The notes beneath the pieces are model-generated. The model had not been told where the DNA came from. It saw only the letters and a program-made list of their open reading frames with translations, and did not search any database. Made by a program: the position numbers and the translations under genes. Positions 1 to 7,815 of a stretch of 55,260 nucleotides of DNA are shown in pieces (position 1 is the stretch's first letter; each line of letters begins with the position of its first letter). The stretch covers positions 1 to 55,260 of the forward strand of contig DDUL01000002.1 of NCBI GenBank assembly GCA_002344785.1, given 5' to 3'. The DNA is from Bdellovibrionaceae bacterium UBA2339 (GTDB lineage: Bacteria; Bdellovibrionota; Bdellovibrionia; Bdellovibrionales; JAMPXM01).

Positions 1-309
1 CCAGCGCGGAACACACACGCGCCCTCGGCCCCAAAGCGCTCGCGCTACATCCCGAAAAACCTCCGTCGCAAAATCCAGCACGAAGCGCAGCACAAGTGCG
101 CCAACTGCGGCTCGCAGCATGCACTCGAAATTGACCACATACACCCATTCGCCGAAGGAGGAACGCACGCGCCGCCGAATCTCCGCACGCTCTGTCGCAA
201 CTGCAACATTCGCGCGGCGAAGAAGGCGGGGCTCATCTCAATGCATGAAGCTCCACGCCAACTAAGTCGATGGATAGACCCGAGACTGCCGATCGAGATC
301 ACAGAGTGA
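1..309 (+). CDS. HNH endonuclease, C-terminal part (5' end outside window)
   Basis: The frame is open from the first base and ends at TGA 307-309, giving about 102 residues with no start codon needed inside the window, so the gene begins upstream. The visible part is a classic HNH nuclease fold: a basic lead-in RYIPKNLRRKI, a zinc-type CANC pair, the LEIDHIHPFAEGG core with the metal-binding D-H and H, then NLRTLCRNCN with the second Cys pair. HNH proteins of this type cut DNA and occur as homing, restriction-associated or stand-alone nucleases. The missing N-terminus prevents assigning a subfamily. Confidence 0.85.
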   Translation, partial: PARNTHAPSAPKRSRYIPKNLRRKIQHEAQHKCANCGSQHALEIDHIHPFAEGGTHAPPNLRTLCRNCNIRAAKKAGLISMHEAPRQLSRWIDPRLPIEITE

Positions 310-424
310 TGATATTGACACTCGGGTGAAGCACTCGGCGCGCGCATGAGCCGCGCCCCGAATCACAAGCCGCGCCACGCACTCGTTCTTCAGGCGACCG
401 GCCTTGGCGTCTCACAAAAGCCAA

Positions 425-456
425 CGCGCGCGATGCGGGAAACATGGCGCGCGCGC
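425..456 (-). terminator. Possible hairpin terminator after the HELMH lipoprotein gene
   Basis: Two alternating CG tracts (425-432 and 448-455) can pair around a 15-base loop. Read on the minus strand the hairpin is followed by TTGGCTTTTG, and it lies 24 bases after the stop of the minus-strand gene ending at 480. The U-run is weak and alternating CG tracts pair easily, so this is only a plausible terminator. Confidence 0.35.
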
Positions 457-479
457 TAGCAAGTTCAGGTTAAAGCCGA

Positions 480-1835
480 TTAGCGATTGCTGATGGCGCG
501 AATCTCGTCCATGGCGCGATCGAACTCGCGCAGGACATCGGCGCCTTCAAGATGATCGAGGTGCGTGTGCAGGTGCACGTGGCGATCAAGTGTGGAGCGA
601 CCTGTTGTGCGAAGGCCTTGCGGCGTGGCGATTGGACCTGTCGCAAGAGCCGAAGCAGGATCGCTTTCGCCGGGAGTCGTGCCAGGGCCTGAGCCCGCGG
701 GGCGCGAGCCCGGCGGATTGCGAGGTGTGCCCATGCTTTCGACTTTGGCCTCGGCGGTTTTGATGATGGCTTCGGTTTCGTCGACAACTTGTTTGATGAA
801 CTTCTCGGCGTCGACAGCCGCGGCCTTCGGATCTGGCCAGAAGTTTTTGTCGGCCTCATCCTTCACGAAGGCGAGCAGGCCCTTCACTTCATCAAAGCGT
901 TGCAGGCCTTCGTTGCGCGATTGATTCATGTACCACAAGCCACTGCGGGGCGAGTGCGGCGAGACGCCTTTGAGGCGGCCGGCAGCGTACTCTTCGATCA
1001 GCTGGGCCTCGATGGCGACTTCTTCGAAGGCGTTGCGAACGCTCAAGTCGTAGAGCGCTTTGGCCAACGAATCGCCTTCTTTGGCGATGTCATAGAGGTA
1101 CTGTTGATTCGGCAAGTTCTTGTAGTCATCCATCAACGACTTCAAGCGGTTGGTGTGACGGCGGATGAGGCTGCGGACTGTGCCGAGCGAAGCGATGTGG
1201 CGATCGGCTTTGCGGCCAACGTTGAAGTTGTGGTGCATGAGTTCGTGGATCAGCGTCCAGCGATCGCTGGCCTCGTCGACCAAAATATGCGGCGAGATGA
1301 TCGAGCGCTCTTGGCAATCGCGATCGCAGTACTCGAAGTACAGACCCGCGAGTGTGCCACCACCTGCGCCACCGCCGCCTGCGGCCTCATTCCAAATGGC
1401 CTGCAAGGGCTGCGCGGCCACGTCGAGGTTGAAGAAAGTTTGGCAGGCGCCTTTGAGCTCGGCGCGTGGAATTCGAAACAGCTTCACGCCGAGGCTGCGG
1501 ACATAGTCCGTCGTCGATACGGCCGAGGCGTCGAGAACAGCGTCGAGATCGAATCTGTCGTAGGGTTTGAAGAAGAACGAGGGCACGAAGTTGGTTTGCG
1601 AGTTGTTCGCAAAGAGAGCGGCCGGGCCCTCATCGGGAGGCTGAGCCGCACAGGCGACTTTGTCGTAGCCGGGAGCTGTGAAGCTTTGGCCTCCGCCGCC
1701 GCCACCGCCGCCCGAGCAAGCTGACAGCGTGCCCAGCAGGGCGAGGCCACTCAACAAACTGATGGCAGATCGAGTTGAAGCTGAGAGCCAAGTCAGTCGG
1801 AGCGCGTGGATTGGGCTGCCTAATTCAACAGACAT
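480..1835 (-). CDS. Lipoprotein with HExxH metallopeptidase-like motif
   Basis: This 451-residue protein has a long N-terminal leader ending in the lipobox LSAC (Cys40), followed by an eight-glycine run, so it should be a lipid-anchored envelope protein. Residues 197-201 read HELMH, a zinc-metallopeptidase HExxH motif, preceded by the hydrophobic stretch WTLI as in gluzincins. A third zinc ligand cannot be placed with confidence. A second Gly-rich loop lies near residues 152-160, and the C-terminal 80 residues are Pro/Gly/Thr-rich and end in a His-rich segment (RHVHLHTHLDH). It stands alone on the minus strand. A peptidase role is inference from the motif; no named family is recognised. Confidence 0.75.
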   Translation of the reverse strand: MSVELGSPIHALRLTWLSASTRSAISLLSGLALLGTLSACSGGGGGGGGQSFTAPGYDKVACAAQPPDEGPAALFANNSQTNFVPSFFFKPYDRFDLDAVLDASAVSTTDYVRSLGVKLFRIPRAELKGACQTFFNLDVAAQPLQAIWNEAAGGGGAGGGTLAGLYFEYCDRDCQERSIISPHILVDEASDRWTLIHELMHHNFNVGRKADRHIASLGTVRSLIRRHTNRLKSLMDDYKNLPNQQYLYDIAKEGDSLAKALYDLSVRNAFEEVAIEAQLIEEYAAGRLKGVSPHSPRSGLWYMNQSRNEGLQRFDEVKGLLAFVKDEADKNFWPDPKAAAVDAEKFIKQVVDETEAIIKTAEAKVESMGTPRNPPGSRPAGSGPGTTPGESDPASALATGPIATPQGLRTTGRSTLDRHVHLHTHLDHLEGADVLREFDRAMDEIRAISNR

Positions 1836-2177
1836 TTGGAATTTCCCCCTCTAATGCTGGCGGGTGCATTCACCAGATCGCCATGGTTCCAAATCGGAAC
1901 TCAGACTCCTAGCCAAAGTTTTCCGAGAGCGCATCTGACAATTGCTGTCGGCGTAAAGTTTTGTGCCTCGAAATTGCGGCTTATACCTTGTCCAATTCGA
2001 GCTTGGGGTCATTGGGGCATGGATTTCAATTGGCGGGGTAGGGTGAAAAAAGCTTACTTTGAGCTAATTTCCTTCGCGATCCGTCGTGAAGGAAAGTGAA
2101 ATTGCGGAATCGACACCGCCTGCCGCCCGCAACCGCACGCGGCACCGCAACCGCACGCGCAGCACCCGCGCGCAGCC
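1836..2177. other. Intergenic region with no gene seen
   Basis: Between the start of the HELMH lipoprotein gene and the terminator of the DsbA-like gene no convincing coding frame is seen. The left part, about 1900-2090, is AT-richer and probably carries the minus-strand promoter for the lipoprotein gene. The right part, about 2110-2177, is a low-complexity stretch of repeated CCGCACGCG/CGCAACC units. Confidence 0.5.
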
Positions 2178-2217
2178 TAAAAACAAAAGCCCGAAATGCG
2201 GTCAGCACTTCGGGCTC
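2178..2217 (-). terminator. Rho-independent terminator of the DsbA-like gene
   Basis: On the minus strand AGCCCGAA (2216-2209) pairs with TTCGGGCT (2195-2188), with further partial pairing inside, and is followed by TTTGTTTTT. It lies about 65 bases after the stop at 2282 of the DsbA-like gene, the normal place for its terminator. Confidence 0.8.
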
Positions 2218-2281
2218 GGCATGTGGAGGGCGGAGGCCTCGGGCCGCAAACCGGCCCGCTCCTCCGTCACAAGAATGCGAC

Positions 2282-3004
2282 TTACAGGCTCTCGATGACT
2301 TTTTCCAGTTCGTCAGCGCGGCCGGGGATGATGACGTTGGGAGCGATGGCGATCGCGGGCGTGCCGTTGATTTTCATCTTCTGCGCGAGCTCGCGAACAT
2401 GCATCAGCTCAGCCATCACGGCCTCGCCTTTCATGTCAGCTTCCCAGCGCTTCACGTCCAGACGAAGGTTAGTGGCGACTTTCTTCAGCGCATCGGGCTT
2501 GCGAGCGCTGCGATCCAATTTGTAGAACGCATCGTAATAGTCTTTGTACTTACCTTGTTGATGGGCAGCCAAAGCCGCGCGCGCCACTTGCTCAGAGAAC
2601 TCGCTCAAGATCGGCAAGTTCTTGTAGATGATTTGCACGTCGCCACGCTTCGCCAGTACAGCGGCGTTGGTTTTGCTCTGGTGTTCGCAGTGACCGCAGA
2701 GGAAATCAAAGAAGTAGGCGACTTTGATTTTGCCATCTGTCGATCCCGCGGAAGGGCTGCCTGCATGTTGAAACAGACCTTGGGCGTTGGCCTGCACATC
2801 CGCCGGCTTCGGCATCGAATCTTCTTGCTGACGGCGCTGGAAATCCATCAGCGACTTCATGATCACTTCAGGGTTCTTCTCGACCCATTCTTTGATCTTG
2901 GTGTCCGAAGCGCCGCCATCCAAGCAGGACGTCAGCGTGAACGCGGAGAGGAAGAGAGCGGCGACTTTAAAGGACGACTGGAAAGACGAAATAAATTTGT
3001 TCAT
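2282..3004 (-). CDS. DsbA-family thiol oxidoreductase, lipoprotein
   Basis: The protein has a thioredoxin fold of the DsbA/Com1 type, which oxidises or isomerises disulfides in exported proteins. The active site CGHC sits in YFFDFLCGHCEHQSK, and the cis-Pro loop is NGTPAIAI near the C-terminus. The start chosen is ATG at 3004 because it directly opens a short leader, MNKFISSFQSSFKVAALFLS, ending in the lipobox LTSC. A longer in-frame start at 3082 would add 26 residues that spoil the signal peptide. The mature protein is therefore probably lipid-anchored in the periplasm. It is monocistronic, with its own terminator, and sits in a block of exported proteins that may be its clients. Confidence 0.88.
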   Translation of the reverse strand: MNKFISSFQSSFKVAALFLSAFTLTSCLDGGASDTKIKEWVEKNPEVIMKSLMDFQRRQQEDSMPKPADVQANAQGLFQHAGSPSAGSTDGKIKVAYFFDFLCGHCEHQSKTNAAVLAKRGDVQIIYKNLPILSEFSEQVARAALAAHQQGKYKDYYDAFYKLDRSARKPDALKKVATNLRLDVKRWEADMKGEAVMAELMHVRELAQKMKINGTPAIAIAPNVIIPGRADELEKVIESL

Positions 3005-3143
3005 GTCCAATAGGCTAGACAGACAGGCCGAGGGCTGTCGAGGCCAATTTGTGACGCATCGGACGAGTTCACATTCCTGCACCGAGCAGTGGGCGTCGGG
3101 GTGGTGGGGGCCAAAGGCTCATGTGCCCCTCTCGAGAAATTCG

Positions 3144-4370
3144 TTAGGGCGTGAGGCCTCGGCGCTGGAACTCTTGCACCAAGGCATTCGTATAGCGACC
3201 GGCGAACAGGCGGCTATCGGCATTCGAGATCTTCAGTAGCGCGGTGCGGAAGTCGTCGTCGCCATTGAGCAGTTTCAAGTGCTCAAAAAATAGCTGATCG
3301 ACTTCGTGTGAATTCGTGCCGGCGGCCACGCGCACTTCCCACCAAACATTTGCATACACCAAGCCCATGGCGCCCACGTCTCCCGCGGAGCCACCTGTGC
3401 CCGATGAATTGTAGGCATCGAGGAGTGTGCGATTGCGAAGCTGAGTCATGTCGCGCGGAAAGCCCGCGATCGTGGCCGCTTGGCCAGTGTTCACCAAAGT
3501 TTCACCAATGAGAGGACGATTGGGAAACATAATAGCTGCGACGTAGTCTCCCACACCGAACTGCAAGGCGGCGGCACAGCCGTTCACCGATGAACAGCAC
3601 TGCAGCGAAGGCGCGGGACAGGTCAGGTTTTTGGTTGCGGACTTGGTGCGCATCGCACCGCTTGAGGCGTGCTCGAGATTCGCCAAAGCAAACAAGTGGA
3701 CCAGGATCTCGCCGCTCCATGCGACATTGCTAGTGCTGGTCTGGCGTAAATGAATGGTGTTGCTCGTTGGATTGTAGCCGGTGATGGTGTCGTCGACGAC
3801 GACCTTCACGCCTTTGCCTTTCGCGGGCAGTTGGCCTCGGAGGCGTGCATCCAAATATTCGGATGTGCGATTGATCCAATAGTAGGCCATCACTTGCTCG
3901 AAAGCCGAAGAGTTGGGCGCAAGGGGATAGACGGTCTTGAGACCGTTGGGCACACCATTCAATTCCGGTGTGTTGATCGAGGTCACTTTCACCGTCGCGT
4001 TTTCAAGCTTCCCATTGCCCGCCAGCGAGGTGAGCTTCACGCCATAGGTTTGTCGCGTGTTGAGTTCCGTGGCGCGCACTGTGCCTGTGCCGGAAAGCTG
4101 CGCGCCGTTGGCCATGGCGACGGGGTTTTGCTGGAAGATACAAGCATCGAAAGCGGAGTTGCTGGCGCAGTTGGAGTCGAGGCGATCCGTGCGCGGCACC
4201 AAGTCTGCGGACGCGGCGCCGCTACTGCCTTGCGAGATCACTTTGCTGATGGCGTTCGGATCGGCTTTGAACTCGGTGCAGTTTTGGTAAGCGAACACCA
4301 ACACCACCGTGGCCGAAAACATCGTCAGACTTCGCAGAATGTTGGCGAGACGAGGCGGTGCGCGTTTCAC
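3144..4370 (-). CDS. Exported lipoprotein-like protein of unknown function
   Basis: This 408-residue protein starts at GTG 4370 behind the strong Shine-Dalgarno GGAGGTGA. Its start overlaps the stop of the upstream subtilisin-like protease gene (GTGA), so the two are translationally coupled. The N-terminal hydrophobic helix ends in FAYQNC, a non-standard lipobox-like sequence also found in other proteins of this window. The body is rich in Ser/Thr/Asn and includes the cysteine cluster CPAPSLQCCSSVNGC. No known domain is recognised. It may be a substrate, chaperone or inhibitor of the coupled protease, but that is inference from gene order alone. Confidence 0.8.
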   Translation of the reverse strand: MKRAPPRLANILRSLTMFSATVVLVFAYQNCTEFKADPNAISKVISQGSSGAASADLVPRTDRLDSNCASNSAFDACIFQQNPVAMANGAQLSGTGTVRATELNTRQTYGVKLTSLAGNGKLENATVKVTSINTPELNGVPNGLKTVYPLAPNSSAFEQVMAYYWINRTSEYLDARLRGQLPAKGKGVKVVVDDTITGYNPTSNTIHLRQTSTSNVAWSGEILVHLFALANLEHASSGAMRTKSATKNLTCPAPSLQCCSSVNGCAAALQFGVGDYVAAIMFPNRPLIGETLVNTGQAATIAGFPRDMTQLRNRTLLDAYNSSGTGGSAGDVGAMGLVYANVWWEVRVAAGTNSHEVDQLFFEHLKLLNGDDDFRTALLKISNADSRLFAGRYTNALVQEFQRRGLTP

Positions 4371-5962
4371 GGTCTCACCTCCGAGCCGCCATCACCGGCC
4401 ATCACGTAGCGAGAATAGAACTGTCGTCCTAAGCGTTCGATATCGAGAGTTGCGCCATTGCGCACGACCGACACGAGCCCCGCGACGGGGCGAGAGCTAT
4501 CGGTGAGTAAGCGCGTCACGGCCGAAGGCTCGGGTTGCGCAACGCCGTGAGCGTGGAAGGCGCCGATCACCAGTGCGGCCGCGCCGGCGACCACGGGTGA
4601 GGCCATCGAAGTTCCCTGTAAGTCGCGATAGTTGTCGGGTGCGATGTAGGTGGAGCGAATGCCGTTTGAGCCAGGGGCGGCGATCCACACATAGGTCGGA
4701 GAGAAGTTTGAGAAGCCCGAGCGTGCACCCGTGACGGCGTCGACGGAGGCGACAGCGAGGATGCCCGGGTAATCTTTGGCGTAACCTGCGGGCATGACGA
4801 AGTTGGCCGCTGTGATCTCGGCGTTTTCGTTGCCGGCAGCGACGATGATGGTGACCTTGCGAGACAGCGCATACACCATGGCGTCGCGAACCGCCGTGCT
4901 TTGCCCGGGGCCGCCCAAGCTCATGTTGATCACATGCGCGCCGTTATCCGCGGCAAAGCGAATGCCGTTGGCAATACCCGCGTCGCCACCTGAGCCGTTG
5001 GCGGCGAGCACTTTCACGCCCATCAATTTAATGTTTGTTCCCATGACGCCAGTGACGCCGACGTTGTTGTTGGCGCGCGCGCCGATGATGCCGGCCACGT
5101 GTGTTCCGTGTCCGTGGTCATCGGCGGGGTTGTTGTCGTTATTGATGAAGTCGTAGCCGTTGCTGCCGTTGTTGAGCCAAACGTTATCGATCAAATCGGG
5201 ATGTGTCGCGAAGATGCCAGTGTCGATCACCGCAACGACGACGTCGGACTTCACGCCTGCGCTTGAATAGAACCAGTCCCAGCCGAGCAGCGCTTTGGAA
5301 AAAGCGATGTGACGGGCGTTGGTCAGCATGGGGTCATTGGCTGTTGCTTGAATGCCCGCCTCGCCACCGCTTGAGGCGGCCAGCTGCTCTTGCTCAGAGG
5401 CCGAGAGCGAGCCCACGCTGACAGGTTCGGGAAGTTTGAATTGATACTGTTGGTTCTTGTCGACGCGCGCGATGCAGGGATCGCTGTCGGCCAGCGCGTT
5501 CAACTCATCAAAGCTCAGGCTCTGATCAAGATTCCATTCCACGGCCTGAAAGCGCATGGAGGGAATGCTTTCGCTGCCTGCCGCTTCCATGATCTTGCTG
5601 GATGCTGAAGCCGCGAGCTTCTGCGAGCCGAGGCTGCGCACTTGTTCGTCGCGACACTTGTTGTCGACCAAGACCATGAGTTGTGAGCCGGCCTCGAGTG
5701 AACTCGCCGTGGCCTTGAGGCTTCCGCCACTGGCCGCTGCGACGGCGGCGCCCACGCGCACCTTCGGTTCATCTTGGGGGGCTCCATCGTCGGCCAAGTT
5801 TTCGAGGGCGACCACGCTTTGATCTTCGCTATCGGGTGTGCCTTGAGTGGTGAGTGCACTGTGATCGACGGCGCGATGACAGTTATAGGTGAACGGCGCG
5901 AGCGCGCACATGCCAAGTAACAGCACTGCAATTCGCCGTCTCCGATACGCACGTATGGACAT
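4367..5962 (-). CDS. Subtilisin-like (S8) serine protease, exported
   Basis: This 531-residue S8 peptidase has the full triad: Asp247 in AVIDTG, His285 in HGHGTHVAG, Ser452 in GTSMASPVVAG, with the oxyanion Asn378 in VAAGNEN. The catalytic domain runs from about residue 205 to 500. The preceding 150 residues look like a propeptide (an inhibitor_I9-like VEWNLDQSLSFDELNAL segment). The N-terminus is a basic stretch plus hydrophobic helix ending in FTYNC, similar to the lipobox-like motif of its neighbours, so export with possible lipid anchoring is likely. It is the first gene of a two-gene unit with the coupled lipoprotein gene at 3144-4370. A striking inverted repeat lies about 80 bases upstream. 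Confidence 0.93.
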   Translation of the reverse strand: MSIRAYRRRRIAVLLLGMCALAPFTYNCHRAVDHSALTTQGTPDSEDQSVVALENLADDGAPQDEPKVRVGAAVAAASGGSLKATASSLEAGSQLMVLVDNKCRDEQVRSLGSQKLAASASSKIMEAAGSESIPSMRFQAVEWNLDQSLSFDELNALADSDPCIARVDKNQQYQFKLPEPVSVGSLSASEQEQLAASSGGEAGIQATANDPMLTNARHIAFSKALLGWDWFYSSAGVKSDVVVAVIDTGIFATHPDLIDNVWLNNGSNGYDFINNDNNPADDHGHGTHVAGIIGARANNNVGVTGVMGTNIKLMGVKVLAANGSGGDAGIANGIRFAADNGAHVINMSLGGPGQSTAVRDAMVYALSRKVTIIVAAGNENAEITAANFVMPAGYAKDYPGILAVASVDAVTGARSGFSNFSPTYVWIAAPGSNGIRSTYIAPDNYRDLQGTSMASPVVAGAAALVIGAFHAHGVAQPEPSAVTRLLTDSSRPVAGLVSVVRNGATLDIERLGRQFYSRYVMAGDGGSEVRP

Positions 5963-6303
5963 GAAGCGATCCCCCCGCCCGAAGTCTTATTCTCCTATCG
6001 GCGACTCGCGTCTGCCAATGGAGAAGCATTTCGGTGTCTCATCGTGAGACATGTTTTGTTGCGGGCCCGCTGTGCTGCAAGCGGTTTGCGGGACTCCGCA
6101 GGTCAACGTCAAGATGAGTTGAGCAAAATCGATTCCTTGTCGGTGGGTCGAGAGGGCCAAGTGAGTTGGGTCCAAGCGGCTTGAGGTGTCGGCGCTTTCG
6201 ACGCAGCCCTGATTTTGTCGAATCAACGAACACTGGCGCTGAGATCTAGATTGAGACGAAGGCGAGTCTTGCCTGCGCCGAGGGCGCGTGTTGTGATCTC
6301 GAA
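5963..6303. other. Intergenic promoter region of the protease operon and the ALDH gene
   Basis: No credible gene is seen. The region separates divergent units: the protease operon on the minus strand and the aldehyde dehydrogenase gene on the plus strand. Its main feature is the inverted repeat at 6035-6051. Confidence 0.5.
6035..6051. promoter_or_regulatory. Inverted repeat TGTCTCA-TCG-TGAGACA, putative operator
   Basis: Two perfect 7-base arms separated by three bases lie 73-89 bases upstream of the ATG of the subtilisin-like protease gene. Size and symmetry fit a dimeric repressor or activator site. Almost the same element occurs at 44558-44574 upstream of another exported lipoprotein gene. 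Function is inferred from symmetry, position and recurrence. Confidence 0.5.
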
Positions 6304-7815
6304 TTGAGACGCCCGATCGAAAGGCTTGTGCACCCGAGGTGGAATTTGAACGGCAATTTTCAATCGCCTTCGTCTAAGGCGGAAGCGCAGGCTTCGCCAG
6401 AGGCCGTGTTCGCCAGACTTCAGCGCGGATTTGCTTCGGGTCGAACGCGCCCGCTGCAATGGCGCGCGGAAAAGTTGCGCCGACTTGAAGAGCGACTGCG
6501 CGCTCGTGAAGCTGAACTGCACGCCGCGCTTGCTGAAGATTTGGCGAAGCCTGAGTTCGAAAGTTTTTTGTCGGAGTTTGCGATTCTATGTGAAGAGCTA
6601 CGCGACGCACGCCGCGAGCTTCCGTCATGGATGGCGGCTCGACGAGTGGCGACACCACTCAAGCTTTGGCCGGCTCGCTGTGAGTGGACCTATGAGCCCA
6701 AAGGTGCTGTGTGCATCATCGGACCCTGGAATTATCCAATTCAGCTGGCGCTCGCGCCCCTCATCGCCGCGATCGCGGCGGGCAACACCGCTTGTGTGAA
6801 GATGTCAGAGTTTGCGCCCGCCAGCGCGCGCTTTGTTCGCTCTCTGGTTGAGGAAGTCTTTGCGGCGGATGAGGTCGTGGTGGTGGAGGGCGATGGGCCT
6901 TGGACCTCGCGGCTCTTGGATCGCCCGTGGGCGCATGTGTTCTTCACGGGATCCACGGCCGTGGGGCGAATTGTGGCACAGGTTTGCGCGCGCCACTTGA
7001 CGCCGACGACGCTGGAATTGGGTGGCAAGAGCCCATGCATCGTCGATGCGACGGCGGATCTAGAGGTCAGCGCTCGGCGTGCCGTGTGGGGTCGATTTTT
7101 CAATGCGGGGCAGACTTGCGTCGCACCTGATTACGTGGCCGTACATGAGTCGGTTGCCGACGAGTTCACACGGCGAATGCAAGAGGAGATCAGGTCGCGC
7201 GGCGATGATCCGGCAAACTCCGCGCGTCTCATTCACCATCGCCACGGCGAGCGACTTCAGTCGCTGCTTCAGTCGCTGAGCCCGGGTGCTGAAGTGCTGA
7301 CAGGCGGCGGACCATATTCGGCGAGTGAACCTCGGCGTTGGCAGCCGACTTTGGTGCGGTGGCCTCGGGCCGCATTGAAGCCGAGCGAATCCCATCCACT
7401 TTTGCGCGATGAGATTTTTGGTCCGATTTTTCCGATTCTCACTTGGTCGACGCGCGAAGAATTGCGAGCGATTTTGGATCTGAATCCAGATCCGCTGGCC
7501 TGCTATGTGTTCAGCCGCGATCGCGAATTTGTGCGGTGGCTTCGTGAAGGTGCTCCGGGCGTCGGTGGGCAAGAGACTTTGAGCTTTGGCTTTGGCGGTG
7601 GCGTGCTGAATGATGTCATGGCGCAGTTTGGAAGTCCTGAGTTACCGTTTGGCGGGCGCGGCGCCAGCGGTATGGGTGACTATCACGGCGAATTTGGCTT
7701 CATGGAGTTTTCACAGCGGCGCACATGGGTGGAGCGGCGGACTTGGGGAGACATCGCTCTTCGCTATCCGCCTTACGGCGAAGCTTGGAAGAGGTGGAAA
7801 GCATGGCTCAGTTGA
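6304..7815 (+). CDS. Aldehyde dehydrogenase family protein (ALDH3-like)
   Basis: This NAD(P)-dependent aldehyde dehydrogenase oxidises an aldehyde to its acid. Landmarks, numbered from the TTG at 6304, are the cofactor-binding IIGPWNYPIQL, the TGSTAVG turn, the general base Glu238 in LELGGKSP, the nucleophile Cys272 in NAGQTCVAP, and the C-terminal LPFGGRGASGMG loop. At about 500 residues without a C-terminal extension it resembles the class 3/coniferyl-type group. Starts are uncertain: GTG 6328 and TTG 6346 are in frame, and TTG 6346 has the best ribosome site (GAGG, six bases away). The 3' end overlaps hutI by 13 bases, so the two are co-transcribed. The substrate is not evident. Confidence 0.9.
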   Translation: MRRPIERLVHPRWNLNGNFQSPSSKAEAQASPEAVFARLQRGFASGRTRPLQWRAEKLRRLEERLRAREAELHAALAEDLAKPEFESFLSEFAILCEELRDARRELPSWMAARRVATPLKLWPARCEWTYEPKGAVCIIGPWNYPIQLALAPLIAAIAAGNTACVKMSEFAPASARFVRSLVEEVFAADEVVVVEGDGPWTSRLLDRPWAHVFFTGSTAVGRIVAQVCARHLTPTTLELGGKSPCIVDATADLEVSARRAVWGRFFNAGQTCVAPDYVAVHESVADEFTRRMQEEIRSRGDDPANSARLIHHRHGERLQSLLQSLSPGAEVLTGGGPYSASEPRRWQPTLVRWPRAALKPSESHPLLRDEIFGPIFPILTWSTREELRAILDLNPDPLACYVFSRDREFVRWLREGAPGVGGQETLSFGFGGGVLNDVMAQFGSPELPFGGRGASGMGDYHGEFGFMEFSQRRTWVERRTWGDIALRYPPYGEAWKRWKAWLS

